DNA of 64,000 nt from Paraburkholderia aromaticivorans (GTDB lineage: Bacteria > Pseudomonadota > Gammaproteobacteria > Burkholderiales > Burkholderiaceae): the NCBI RefSeq assembly GCF_012689525.1, contig NZ_CP051516.1, forward strand, positions 1,054,001 to 1,118,000. The letters are read 5' to 3'. This document shows, piece after piece, positions 18,446-26,506 of this stretch. The first letter of the stretch is position 1. Every line of letters begins with the position of its first letter. The notes under the pieces are model-generated. The model saw only the letters and a list, made by a program, of their open reading frames with translations. It had not been told where the DNA came from and did no database searches. A program made the translations under genes and the position numbers.

Positions 18446-19153
18446 ATGACCGAACTATCCGCTTTTCCGATCACGCAGAAATGGCGTGCCGAGCATCCGG
18501 ACCGGATTCAGCTCTACTCGCTGCCCACGCCCAATGGCGTGAAGGTGTCAATCATGCTCGAAGAAACGGGCTTGCCGTACGAGCCGCATCTCGTACGCTT
18601 CGATACCAACGATCAGATGACGCCGGAGTTTCTGTCGCTCAATCCGAACAACAAGATTCCGGCGATCATCGATCCGAACGGGCCTGACGGCAATCCGTTG
18701 CCGCTGTTCGAATCCGGCGCGATCCTGATTTATCTCGCGGACAAGAGCGGCCAGTTCATTCCGCAAGATGCCGTCGGCCGCTATGAAGCGATCCAGTGGG
18801 TGATGTTCCAGATGGGCGGCATCGGGCCGATGTTCGGCCAGGTGGGTTTCTTCCACAAATTCGCCGGCAAGGAGTACGAAGACAAGCGTCCGCGCGACCG
18901 CTATATCGGCGAAGCGAAACGGTTGCTCGGCGTGTTGGATCGGCAACTCGAAGGACGTGACTGGATTCTGGGCGATGCGTATTCGATCGCCGATATCGCC
19001 ACGTTTCCTTGGGTGCGCAATCTGGTCGGCTTCTATGAGGCAGGCGATCTCGTCGGCATTCAGGACTTCCCGAATGTGACGCGCGTGTTGGCCGCGTTCG
19101 TCGCGCGTCCGGCCGTGGCGAAGGGACTGGATATTCCGAAGCGTCCGTCGTAA
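18446..19153 (+). CDS. Glutathione S-transferase, YfcG/nu-class type
   Basis: 235 residues. The thioredoxin-like N-terminal domain begins IQLYSLPTPNGVKVSIMLEE and contains NPNNKIPAI with the cis-proline, plus the glutathione-contacting ESGAILIYLA. The helical C-terminal domain includes AYSIADIATFPWV. The TPNG start of helix 1 fits the nu/YfcG class with disulfide reductase activity; this subclass call is by resemblance. Confidence 0.88.
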   Translation: MTELSAFPITQKWRAEHPDRIQLYSLPTPNGVKVSIMLEETGLPYEPHLVRFDTNDQMTPEFLSLNPNNKIPAIIDPNGPDGNPLPLFESGAILIYLADKSGQFIPQDAVGRYEAIQWVMFQMGGIGPMFGQVGFFHKFAGKEYEDKRPRDRYIGEAKRLLGVLDRQLEGRDWILGDAYSIADIATFPWVRNLVGFYEAGDLVGIQDFPNVTRVLAAFVARPAVAKGLDIPKRPS

Positions 19154-19301
19154 TCGATTCATGCGGCCGGACGGCGGGTTTCGTCGGCCGGCCGTCGTTT
19201 ACCTCGTTTACCTGGGACTCGCCGCGCGTTCTTCTGCGTGGATCTCGCGTTGCCACTCTGTCCGCTGTTGGCGTTCGCTTAGCGGCGCGTCGACTGCATC
19301 A

Positions 19302-20195
19302 TCATCGTCCGCGATAGTGCTCAGCCATGTGATCGACGAACGCTCGTACTTTGGGCGCCACATACCGCGTTTGCGGGTATAGCGCGTAGTAATGGCGGCT
19401 TCCAAGCGTGTAGCCTGGTAAGACCTGAACGAGACGGCCGCTTCTGATGTCTGTCTGAACCGTCTGCCACGTGAAAGCGGCAATACCCGCGCCCGCCAGC
19501 GCCGCGGAGTAAAGCGCAGTGATGGCGTCCGTTCTCAGCCGGTTGCGCGGCAAGATGTGGATTGGCGAATCTTGCTCGGACGTCAGCACCCATTCGGTCG
19601 CTTCGGGCGCGCCGGTAAAAGACAATAACTCGTGCTCGGCAAGTTGCCCGGCTGTGTGCGGGAGTCCGTGTCGCTCCAGATAGGTTGGCGATGCAACCAG
19701 AACGACGTCGGAGACAGCCAAGGTTTTCGCAACCAGCGTCGTGTCAGCCAAAGGGCCGCTGATGCGTAACGCTACGTCGTAGCCCTCTGCAACGAGGTCG
19801 ACGAACTGATCGCTGCACGACAACTCCAGTTGGATGTCGGGATAACGTTTCTGAAACGCCGGAAGCCAGTCGGCCAATTCCAGCGTACCGATGGCAAGCG
19901 GCGCGGTGACGCGCAGCAAGCCGGCCGCCTGTTGATGTTCGGCCGCCATGGCCTGCGCCGCTTCTTCCACGCGATCGAGAATATCGACGCTGGCCTTGTA
20001 GTAGCGTTCACCCGCGGCTGTCAGCGTAAAGCGTCGTGTATTGCGGTTGAGTAACTGAACGCCGAGCGAAACCTCGAGCTGTTTCAATTGACGCGACACG
20101 CTCGAATGCGTGGTGTCGAGCCGCTCGGCCGCAGCCGAAAACCCCTGCGCTTCGACGATGAAGCGGAAGGCGCGCATTGCAAGCAACTGGTCCAT
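19302..20195 (-). CDS. LysR-family transcriptional regulator
   Basis: 297 residues. The winged HTH is at about 1-60 (FSAAAERLDTTHSSVSRQLKQLE), then a substrate-binding domain with QLELSCSDQFVDLVAEGYDVALRI typical of the LrhA/DmlR-like CrgA group. It sits directly downstream, on the same strand, of an isochorismatase pseudogene and its intact copy, so it may have controlled them. Effector unknown. Confidence 0.92.
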   Translation of the reverse strand: MDQLLAMRAFRFIVEAQGFSAAAERLDTTHSSVSRQLKQLEVSLGVQLLNRNTRRFTLTAAGERYYKASVDILDRVEEAAQAMAAEHQQAAGLLRVTAPLAIGTLELADWLPAFQKRYPDIQLELSCSDQFVDLVAEGYDVALRISGPLADTTLVAKTLAVSDVVLVASPTYLERHGLPHTAGQLAEHELLSFTGAPEATEWVLTSEQDSPIHILPRNRLRTDAITALYSAALAGAGIAAFTWQTVQTDIRSGRLVQVLPGYTLGSRHYYALYPQTRYVAPKVRAFVDHMAEHYRGR

Positions 20196-20247
20196 GGGCG
20201 AGATTGGCGCTACGCGGCGTCACCACGAAGGTGAATCGGGCTAATGC

Positions 20248-20505
20248 TTAGCGCAACGGTAGGTAAATGATTTCCGACGTGCTCATCACGTCGCCAAACG
20301 TAGCTTCGATTTTGGCTGTGACGCGCGACGTGACTCGTCTTTATCGATCGTGTCTGCGTCGACGCGTTGCCGAGGCGTCCGATGCTACCACGACGCGATA
20401 GCCGACCCGTACCGCGTCGCTCGCGGCGTCGGCCGCGCAGGCATGGGTCATCAGCCTAGTGATATTTAGGAAGCCTGAAAAGCGCAAGAACGTGATGGAC
20501 GCCGT
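20248..20505 (-). pseudogene. Decayed partial duplicate of the adjacent isochorismatase gene
   Basis: The minus strand encodes LMTHACAADAASDAV...GYRVVVASDASATR, matching LMTHACVAGAARDAVPAGFEVVVAADACATRD of the intact gene. In another frame it then encodes AKIEATFGDVMSTSEIIYLPLR and a stop at 20248, matching AEIADTFGSVMNTSDVISLAGR. The N-terminal half is missing and the two parts are in different frames. It lies immediately after the intact copy, so a tandem duplication followed by decay is the simplest reading. Confidence 0.75.
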
Positions 20506-20510
20506 GGCGG

Positions 20511-21122
20511 CTATCGACCAGCCAGCGATATTACGTCGCTCGTGTTCATCACCGAGCCGAAGGTATCCGCGATTTCAGCCAGAGCCGACAGATGCAACGT
20601 GGCGTGCCCGACGCGCAGTTCGCTATCGACGACGATGTCGCGGGTCGCGCATGCGTCGGCGGCCACGACGACTTCGAACCCCGCAGGCACCGCATCTCGC
20701 GCGGCGCCTGCTACGCAGGCGTGCGTCATCAGGCCGCCAATGACGAGGTGCGTGATGCCATCGTCTTTCAACGTTTGCGCGAGATCGGTGCTGGCAAACA
20801 CGCTCACGGAGCTTTTCTCGACCACGCGATGGGCGGCCTTCGGTTGCATCTCGGCGTGAATCTCGACTTGCCGGCTGCCGGCGGCAAATAGCGGAGAGTC
20901 GGCCGGTGCAACGTGCTGCACGTGGACCACGCGCCACCCATGGCGGTCGGCGCATTCGACGAGTTGATGCGCGTTTCGCAATGCTGCCGCGCCATTCGGA
21001 ATGGGCAGCGAACCCGTGAAGTATTCGTTCTGAAAGTCGATCAACAGCAACGCGGTGGTGCGAGCGGGCAGCGAAGCGGGTGGGCAGGCACCGAGAATGC
21101 TACGGAGTGTGCGGCTGGACAT
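20511..21122 (-). CDS. Isochorismatase-family cysteine hydrolase
   Basis: 203 residues from ATG 21122, with AGGA about nine bases upstream; a longer start would add a Cys-rich, unlikely leader. The catalytic triad is visible as D29 (LLLIDFQNEY), K103 (VVEKSS) and C136 (LMTHACVAG) with the family cis-peptide before the Cys. Members hydrolyse isochorismate, nicotinamide or related amides; the substrate here cannot be chosen. Confidence 0.9.
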   Translation of the reverse strand: MSSRTLRSILGACPPASLPARTTALLLIDFQNEYFTGSLPIPNGAAALRNAHQLVECADRHGWRVVHVQHVAPADSPLFAAGSRQVEIHAEMQPKAAHRVVEKSSVSVFASTDLAQTLKDDGITHLVIGGLMTHACVAGAARDAVPAGFEVVVAADACATRDIVVDSELRVGHATLHLSALAEIADTFGSVMNTSDVISLAGR

Positions 21123-21438
21123 GACGGGTCCTTTTGGACGTGGTTGGAAAGGAACCGAGTCTAGGGTGGGATAGGCATCGCAACAACACTGCCGCCGAGA
21201 CAAGGTCTGTGCGTGATTTGCACTGATCGCGAGACGCTATTCGGCAACCGGCAGTGACTTCACCTGACGCAGGTAGCTTTTACGTCATCGTCTGCGAGGT
21301 CGCAAAGATTTCCACGCGGTTGCGGCGCGAGATGATTTGTTGAACTTCTCGTCGCCCAATCCTTACCAACCGTCTCAAGAACTTATCGACTATCAGTAAC
21401 CACGTGGCGGCTGTCCGCCACGCGTTGTCGACATAGGC
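21123..21438. other. Divergent intergenic gap without recognised features
   Basis: About 316 bases between the minus-strand hydrolase and the plus-strand acyltransferase. No gene, RNA, clear promoter or terminator was recognised. Confidence 0.4.
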
Positions 21439-22512
21439 ATGAATCACATTCAGTACACTCGAATTGCCGGCCTCGACGGCTTACGCGCGCTTTCTGTCAT
21501 AGCGGTATTTCTTGCGCATACCGGTCTCGCGGGCGTCGTGGGCGGCGGGTATGTCGGCGTCGATGCATTTTTCGTGTTGAGTGGCTACCTGATCACGAGC
21601 CGGCTGATCGCGGAGCATCGGCACACCGGCCGGATCGATTTGCCGGCGTTCTATTGGCGGCGCGCTCGCCGGCTTTACCCGGCCTTGTTGCTGATGCTTG
21701 CCGGTGTCACGATCTATTGTCTGATATTTCCCGCTTCCTTGAGAGTGGGATTCGAAGTCCTGCCCGCTTTCTTCTATGTGATGAACTGGGTGCGCGCGTT
21801 CGGCATCTACGACGCGCATTTCACGGGGCATACGTGGACGCTCGCGATCGAGGAGCAGTTTTACCTCGTCTGGCCGCTCATCCTGTTGGGCGTGTTGAAA
21901 TTCTGGCCACGTCGGCTCGTGCTCGCAGTCGCACTCCTTGCGATGGCGGTGATCGGGTGGCGTTCGTTTCTGATGTCGCATCACCTTTCGATGGCGCGCA
22001 TTTATTGTGGCTTCGATACGCACTCCGACGGGCTGCTGATGGGGGCTTTGCTGGCGGTGATGCCGCGCCAATGGACGGCTTGGGCCGGCAAGTTATGGCC
22101 CCTCGCCGCCGCCATTCTGTTTTTCGTGATGTTGAGCGAGACCGGTCTCGACTTTTCGTTGCAGGCGTTGGGTTACCCACTTACGCCGTTAGCCGCTGCG
22201 CTCATTATTGCGAAGGTCGTGACGGCTCAGCAGTCCGTGTTGGTGCGGGCGCTCGATATCGCCCCGCTGGCGGGGCTGGGTCGAGTTTCGTACGGCTTTT
22301 ATCTGTGGCACTACGTTGTCCTGCAGTCGATGCTTTACGGCGGCCATGAGACGATGGGCGCATTTTTCGGTGCTTTCTCTCACCCGAATATCGCCATGGT
22401 GACAATCACATTTGTCATATCAATGGCACTCACGCTGGTCTCGTGGTTTGTCGTCGAAAAAAGGGCGATGCGATTGCGGTTTCCGTGGCGGCGAAACGCG
22501 GCGATGGCCTGA
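21439..22512 (+). CDS. Acyltransferase 3 (OafA-type) integral membrane protein
   Basis: 357 residues with about ten hydrophobic helices. The N-terminus IAGLDGLRALSVIAVFLAHTG has the conserved RA and H expected for acyltransferase family 3, and GGYVGVDAFFVLSGYLI follows. FTGHTWTLAIEEQFYLVWPL is the second conserved block. It probably O-acylates LPS, exopolysaccharide or a glycan at the inner membrane. Neighbours encoding a methyltransferase and a sialidase-like protein fit a surface-carbohydrate block. Confidence 0.92.
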   Translation: MNHIQYTRIAGLDGLRALSVIAVFLAHTGLAGVVGGGYVGVDAFFVLSGYLITSRLIAEHRHTGRIDLPAFYWRRARRLYPALLLMLAGVTIYCLIFPASLRVGFEVLPAFFYVMNWVRAFGIYDAHFTGHTWTLAIEEQFYLVWPLILLGVLKFWPRRLVLAVALLAMAVIGWRSFLMSHHLSMARIYCGFDTHSDGLLMGALLAVMPRQWTAWAGKLWPLAAAILFFVMLSETGLDFSLQALGYPLTPLAAALIIAKVVTAQQSVLVRALDIAPLAGLGRVSYGFYLWHYVVLQSMLYGGHETMGAFFGAFSHPNIAMVTITFVISMALTLVSWFVVEKRAMRLRFPWRRNAAMA

Positions 22513-22618
22513 GTCGCGCCGCGCGAGAAATAGAGTCAGCAGCGAGTTGATTGCTTCGGCGGCCGTGTAAGACGTGCTAAGTTGCACTGTTGCCTGTCCT
22601 AACGCCGAGAGGTAGTTC

Positions 22619-23671
22619 ATGAATCTGGTTACGACGCTGCGCCGCGGGCATCTTCTGAAACATACCGATCTATCGGGAATCGGTCTTGAGATAGGACCGT
22701 ATGATCAGCCGACCGTCTTCAAGTCGGAAGCAGACGTGCGATATCTGGACTGGAAGGATAGGGAGCAACTGGTCCGGGAGTGCACGCACCCGGACATGAT
22801 CGTCGACATACCCGAAATCGACTACGTGGTTCATTCGAATCGATACGGCGAGTACATCAGCGATAAGTTCGACTACGTTATTGCGAATCATGTGATGGAG
22901 CACGCGCCCAACATGGTTCAATGGCTATCCGATCTATGCGACATGATGCGTCCCGGCGGAGTGCTGTTTCTTGCCCTGCCCGACAAGAAGTTCAGTTTCG
23001 ATAGATACAGACAGGACACGGCGCTAAGTCATTTCGTGGCCGAGTATCTTGCGGGTGTCGAGGACATTCCGCGCGAACATCAAATCGAATGTGAGATCTA
23101 TTACGACGAAGCATTCGTCAACAAGCCGATGCAGGTGGCCGACAAGCTCGATATGAACCGTATCAGGCACAAGCTGAAGGCGCCTCCGCATGTCGGCATT
23201 CACAGCCATGTTTTCGAGAGCGGCACGATTGTGTCCAAGGTCCTGAAGCCGATCCTGATGATGGGTTTCATCGAATTCAATCTCGTCGACTTTGTGCCTG
23301 CGCGCGGAGAAACCGGCGGAGAGATGATCATTGTGCTTCGCAAGGAACCGCCTCGCGTGGAACTCACGACCGAGGAGTTCTACAGTGCCCCTGTGGATGC
23401 TGCAATGATGGCGCGCGCGACCGAGACAGCGGAGCGCCTCGCTGAGGCTGAGGCAGCCCTTGCGGAAACGCGAGAGAAGGTTGTGGCGACGCAGGAGGAG
23501 GTTGTGGCGATGCAGAAGACGGTTGTCGCGATGCAGGAGGAGATCGCATCGAGGACTTCGACGATCAGGGCGCTCGAGTCGTCGACATCCTGGCGAATCA
23601 CGGCGCCGTTGCGCGCCGCGGTGACCAGGCTTCGAGGGCTCGGCTCGAAGGGGCGAAACATATCGTATTGA
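22619..23671 (+). CDS. SAM-dependent methyltransferase-like protein with C-terminal coiled coil
   Basis: 350 residues. The core has FDYVIANHVMEHAPNMVQWLSDLCDMMRPGGVLFLALP, the post-I/motif IV region of class I methyltransferases; an early GLEIGPYDQP replaces the usual glycine-rich motif I. Residues about 265-330 form a coiled coil with heptads VVATQEE, VVAMQKT and VVAMQEE. It ends STSWRITAPLRA, a segment seen at the ends of polysaccharide-biosynthesis enzymes. Likely modifies a surface glycan. Confidence 0.78.
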   Translation: MNLVTTLRRGHLLKHTDLSGIGLEIGPYDQPTVFKSEADVRYLDWKDREQLVRECTHPDMIVDIPEIDYVVHSNRYGEYISDKFDYVIANHVMEHAPNMVQWLSDLCDMMRPGGVLFLALPDKKFSFDRYRQDTALSHFVAEYLAGVEDIPREHQIECEIYYDEAFVNKPMQVADKLDMNRIRHKLKAPPHVGIHSHVFESGTIVSKVLKPILMMGFIEFNLVDFVPARGETGGEMIIVLRKEPPRVELTTEEFYSAPVDAAMMARATETAERLAEAEAALAETREKVVATQEEVVAMQKTVVAMQEEIASRTSTIRALESSTSWRITAPLRAAVTRLRGLGSKGRNISY

Positions 23672-23822
23672 ATGTGCGCGTGGGCTTGGTTTTCAATTCT
23701 CTATGTCTCATTGCCCACTTGCGATCGACGCCTATCGCCCGCTTTGGAGATTTCTGGCGCCGGCACACCGCTTCTTTGTATGATATTTCCTGAGACACCC
23801 CTCACCATTTGTCGGAGATGCA

Positions 23823-24041
23823 ATGAAACCGATCAAATTGCGTGTGCCGCGCGAGGAAGCGGCCGACCTGCCGGACGATCTCACGGCGTGGGCGAGCGTC
23901 TCCGGCGTCGATCCCGGACTGACTGTACTGAGCGAGCCCGGGTCCGCAACCGACAGTAGCTCGCCGGTCCTGTACCAGATCTACGTGAGCCAAAGCTTCT
24001 TCGAGCAGTTCCCGGAATGGCGCATGTATATCGAGCAGTAG
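23823..24041 (+). CDS. Hypothetical protein, 72 residues
   Basis: Start ATG 23823 with GGAG eight bases upstream. Acidic and soluble, with KLRVPREEAADLPDDL at the N-terminus and SFFEQFPEWRMYIEQ at the end. No family recognised. A terminator lies 160 bases downstream. Confidence 0.5.
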   Translation: MKPIKLRVPREEAADLPDDLTAWASVSGVDPGLTVLSEPGSATDSSSPVLYQIYVSQSFFEQFPEWRMYIEQ

Positions 24042-24202
24042 CGGATCACGCCTCCATGAAGTGATGCCTCGGCGCCGCGCAGAGCGGAATTGCGTGGCCG
24101 ACCGATTGCAACCATCATACGAAATCCCTGGTTATATTCACCGATAGGTTTCTGTAAGATGGTGATTCACATCAGCGCCCCGAGCGCGGTGTGTGTGTTT
24201 TG

Positions 24203-24232
24203 AGCCGCAGCATTGTCTGCGGCTTTTTTTTT
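24203..24232 (+). terminator. Intrinsic terminator
   Basis: AGCCGCAG-CATTGT-CTGCGGCT followed by a run of T up to 24232. It ends transcription from the 72-residue gene. Confidence 0.85.
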
Positions 24233-24281
24233 ATTCAGCGTTTCCGAGCGCGAATGGTGTTTTCCCTGGCGTCTCGCTTTG

Positions 24282-24297
24282 GGGCATGGCGGTTGCG
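24282..24297 (+). promoter_or_regulatory. Candidate sigma-54 promoter
   Basis: GGGCATGGCGGTTGCG fits GGCNNG-N4-TTGC with correct spacing, 44 bases before ATG 24342. It is weaker than the other matches (T at the CAC position). Confidence 0.4.
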
Positions 24298-24341
24298 CGA
24301 TGTTGGCTGCATACGCGCACCATCGCGTCAGGAGAGTGATC

Positions 24342-24656
24342 ATGCCTTGCCAATCCTATGCACCGTATCGCGGCTTCGGGATCGACGTTCAGGTCACGAC
24401 CGGAAAGCCATTGTGTTTGCACAATGTCGGACGCCGGTACAAGGTGTCCTGGACCATCAGTTCGTCCAGTCAACCTGCACACAAGGTTGCAAGTTTTCCA
24501 GAGCAACTGGAATTCATATCTGAACATGATGCGTTCAGATACGCCGAGAAGCGAGCGCATACGTTCGTCGACTGCATGCTCTCTGAAAACTCGGCCGTCC
24601 ATCCTGTCGGTAACGTAAGAGGCGCCCGCCTGGAAGCGCTCAGCCCTGGAGGGTGA
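24342..24656 (+). CDS. Hypothetical protein, 104 residues
   Basis: Start ATG 24342 (MPCQSYAPYRGFGIDVQ) with AGGAG about nine bases upstream. Central sequence SFPEQLEFISEHDAFRYAEKRAHTFVD resembles small conserved Burkholderia proteins of unknown role, recalled without a search. No membrane or signal segment. Confidence 0.5.
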   Translation: MPCQSYAPYRGFGIDVQVTTGKPLCLHNVGRRYKVSWTISSSSQPAHKVASFPEQLEFISEHDAFRYAEKRAHTFVDCMLSENSAVHPVGNVRGARLEALSPGG

Positions 24657-24965
24657 TGACGCCATCAGCAGCCACTCCATGTCGAATCATTTTCTTCGCG
24701 CCGCCTCCGGCTAGTCGCTGCGCAGTAGGGCGCCATTGAATCGCGTTCGAACGGCTGCATGCGTCGGAGGCTGAAGACACAGCGCTTAGCGCGAAAATCG
24801 GTAGCGCCGATATTGGCATATCGAGAAGCCGACTATTCTGACAAAAGCGCCCTTTGAAATTTTCTGTAAAAAAATATCGCTTGACACGTCAGCTTGACAT
24901 AAAGTTCGACTACCATCCGCCGTTTCGATGCCCAATCGATAACTCATACCATCGGTTCAATCTTT
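24657..24965 (+). other. AT-rich gap before the sialidase-like gene
   Basis: About 309 bases. From about 24840 the sequence becomes clearly richer in A and T than the flanks, with two TTGACA boxes (24881, 24894) but no well-spaced -10. The composition shift continues into the start of the next gene and hints at acquired DNA. Confidence 0.45.
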
Positions 24966-26063
24966 ATGAAGCGGCGAACCCTAACGTCTTTCCGACATTT
25001 ATCTTTCGCATTCCTTTCTTTTTATTCGGTGCAATCACCTGCGGAAAGCGGAAACAAATTCGGCCCGATTCTTTCGACGGAAATCATTAATCCGAGGCAG
25101 AACGTGTCGTTTTGTCATGCATCGACGATTGCCTACCGAGACGGCAATCTGGTCGCAGCATGGTTGGCCGGCAGCAAAGAGGCAGCGAAGGATGTCGGCA
25201 TCTGGGTAGCGCGTTTTTCCGGCGGTCATTGGGACGACCCTGTTCGCGTCGCGGATGGTCGCTCGCCTGACGGTGAAGCGCTGACAACAATTAATCCGGT
25301 TCTCTTTTCTCCTCGAAGCGGCCCTCTGATGTTGTTTTATAACCGGGGAAAATTGCCTGCGGATTGGCATCCTCTGCGCATCACTTCGCTTGACGGCGGC
25401 AGGACGTGGTCAAAACCGACTGCTCTGGGCCTAGGCCTCTCCGGTCCGGCGAAAGACAAGCCCGTCCAGCTATCAAACGGAATCGTGATATCCGGAAGCA
25501 GCACCGAGGATGATGGATGGAGCGTTCACTTCGAGCGTTCCGTGGATGGGGGCACTACGTGGGACGTTGTGTACCCGCCGGTCGGTTCGCATCGAGTGCA
25601 GGCGATCCAGCCTGCGATACTTGATCACGGTCATGGACATCTGCAGGCGCTGGTTCGAACGAAAAGCGGCTTTGTGTTCAGCACCAGGTCGCGCGATTGG
25701 GGAAAGACATGGAGCGGTCTCTCGCCGTTGAATATTCCGAATCCAAATTCCGGTCTGGACGCGGTGACCTTGACTGACGGGCGCGACCTGGTCGTCGGAA
25801 ATCCGCTACCCTACGCCGAAGGTAAGTGGGACCGACATAAGCTGTCTGTCTTCATTTCGACCGATCACCAGACCTATCGCAACGTGTTGGACATTGAGAA
25901 CCAAGCGAACCACGAGTTCTCTTACCCTGCGGTTATTCAGTCCCCGGACGGCCTGGTTCACATCACTTATACCTGGGAAAAGATTCATATCAAGCATGTC
26001 GTGCTTGATCCGAAACGGATTCGAACGCCGCGGCAAACGTTACTTCTTGCGACGGTTCGGTAA
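24966..26063 (+). CDS. Sialidase-like (BNR repeat) secreted protein
   Basis: 365 residues with a possible signal sequence (FRHLSFAFLSFYSVQSPAES). Asp-box repeats, the mark of sialidase beta-propellers, appear as SLDGGRTWSKP, SVDGGTTWDVV and SRDWGKTWSGL. The C-terminal HEFSYPAVIQSPDGLVHITYTW is typical of the BNR_2 family, whose members act on sialic acid or other acidic glycans. Substrate unproven. The gene follows an acyltransferase and a methyltransferase, and its 5' end is AT-rich. Confidence 0.82.
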   Translation: MKRRTLTSFRHLSFAFLSFYSVQSPAESGNKFGPILSTEIINPRQNVSFCHASTIAYRDGNLVAAWLAGSKEAAKDVGIWVARFSGGHWDDPVRVADGRSPDGEALTTINPVLFSPRSGPLMLFYNRGKLPADWHPLRITSLDGGRTWSKPTALGLGLSGPAKDKPVQLSNGIVISGSSTEDDGWSVHFERSVDGGTTWDVVYPPVGSHRVQAIQPAILDHGHGHLQALVRTKSGFVFSTRSRDWGKTWSGLSPLNIPNPNSGLDAVTLTDGRDLVVGNPLPYAEGKWDRHKLSVFISTDHQTYRNVLDIENQANHEFSYPAVIQSPDGLVHITYTWEKIHIKHVVLDPKRIRTPRQTLLLATVR

Positions 26064-26148
26064 GGTGAATCTGGTCACCGCCTTTTGACAAGAGGCAAGA
26101 TGGCCGAGCGCGTGGAGGGGGCTGTTTTTGCGCGCGATGATGGCGGCA

Positions 26149-26184
26149 AAAAGCCCCGCAGCGCAACGCATACGGGGCTTTTCC
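26149..26184 (+). terminator. Bidirectional terminator before tRNA-Arg
   Basis: AAAAGCCCCG at 26149-26158 pairs with CGGGGCTTTT at 26173-26182. It serves the sialidase-like gene and, read on the other strand, the tRNA transcript. Confidence 0.85.
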
Positions 26185-26215
26185 GGGCAAGCTTGGGAGA
26201 TGCTAGGAAGCTATC

Positions 26216-26290
26216 TGGTCCCCCTGACAGGAATCGAACCTGTATCTAGCGCTTAGGAGGCACTTGTTCTATCCATTGAACTACAGGGAG
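26216..26290 (-). tRNA. tRNA-Arg (anticodon CCT)
   Basis: The acceptor stem CTCCCTG pairs with CAGGGGG, followed by A and encoded CCA. The D arm is GTTC/GAAC, the anticodon stem AGTGC/GCGCT with loop CTCCTAA gives anticodon CCT, and the T arm is ACAGG-TTCGATT-CCTGT. It reads AGG codons. Its 5' end faces the phage integrase, the reverse of the usual arrangement for a prophage in a tRNA 3' end. Confidence 0.95.
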
Positions 26291-26426
26291 ATGGATATCT
26301 GCAATGGGACGACTGAACCCTTGCTGCTATTGGCTCCAGCCTTATCCCTTGGGCGTTTCCGGCCTTTCTGCTTCTTCCTAAATGAAGCGCCGTGACAGCC
26401 TGTGAACCCCAGTTTATAGCAGTCTC

Positions 26427-26486
26427 TGCTACACTTTTGCTACAAATCGTCCCTGTAGCACAGAAAAATGATCTGGCACTGCTACA
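26427..26486 (+). repeat. Four TGCTACA heptamers upstream of the integrase
   Basis: TGCTACA occurs at 26427, 26438 and 26480, and inverted (TGTAGCA) at 26454, all within 60 bases just before the integrase gene. Such clustered short repeats next to int are what arm-type integrase or excisionase sites look like. Confidence 0.6.
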
Positions 26487-26506
26487 GTTTCCGAGCGGGG
26501 TAAAAC

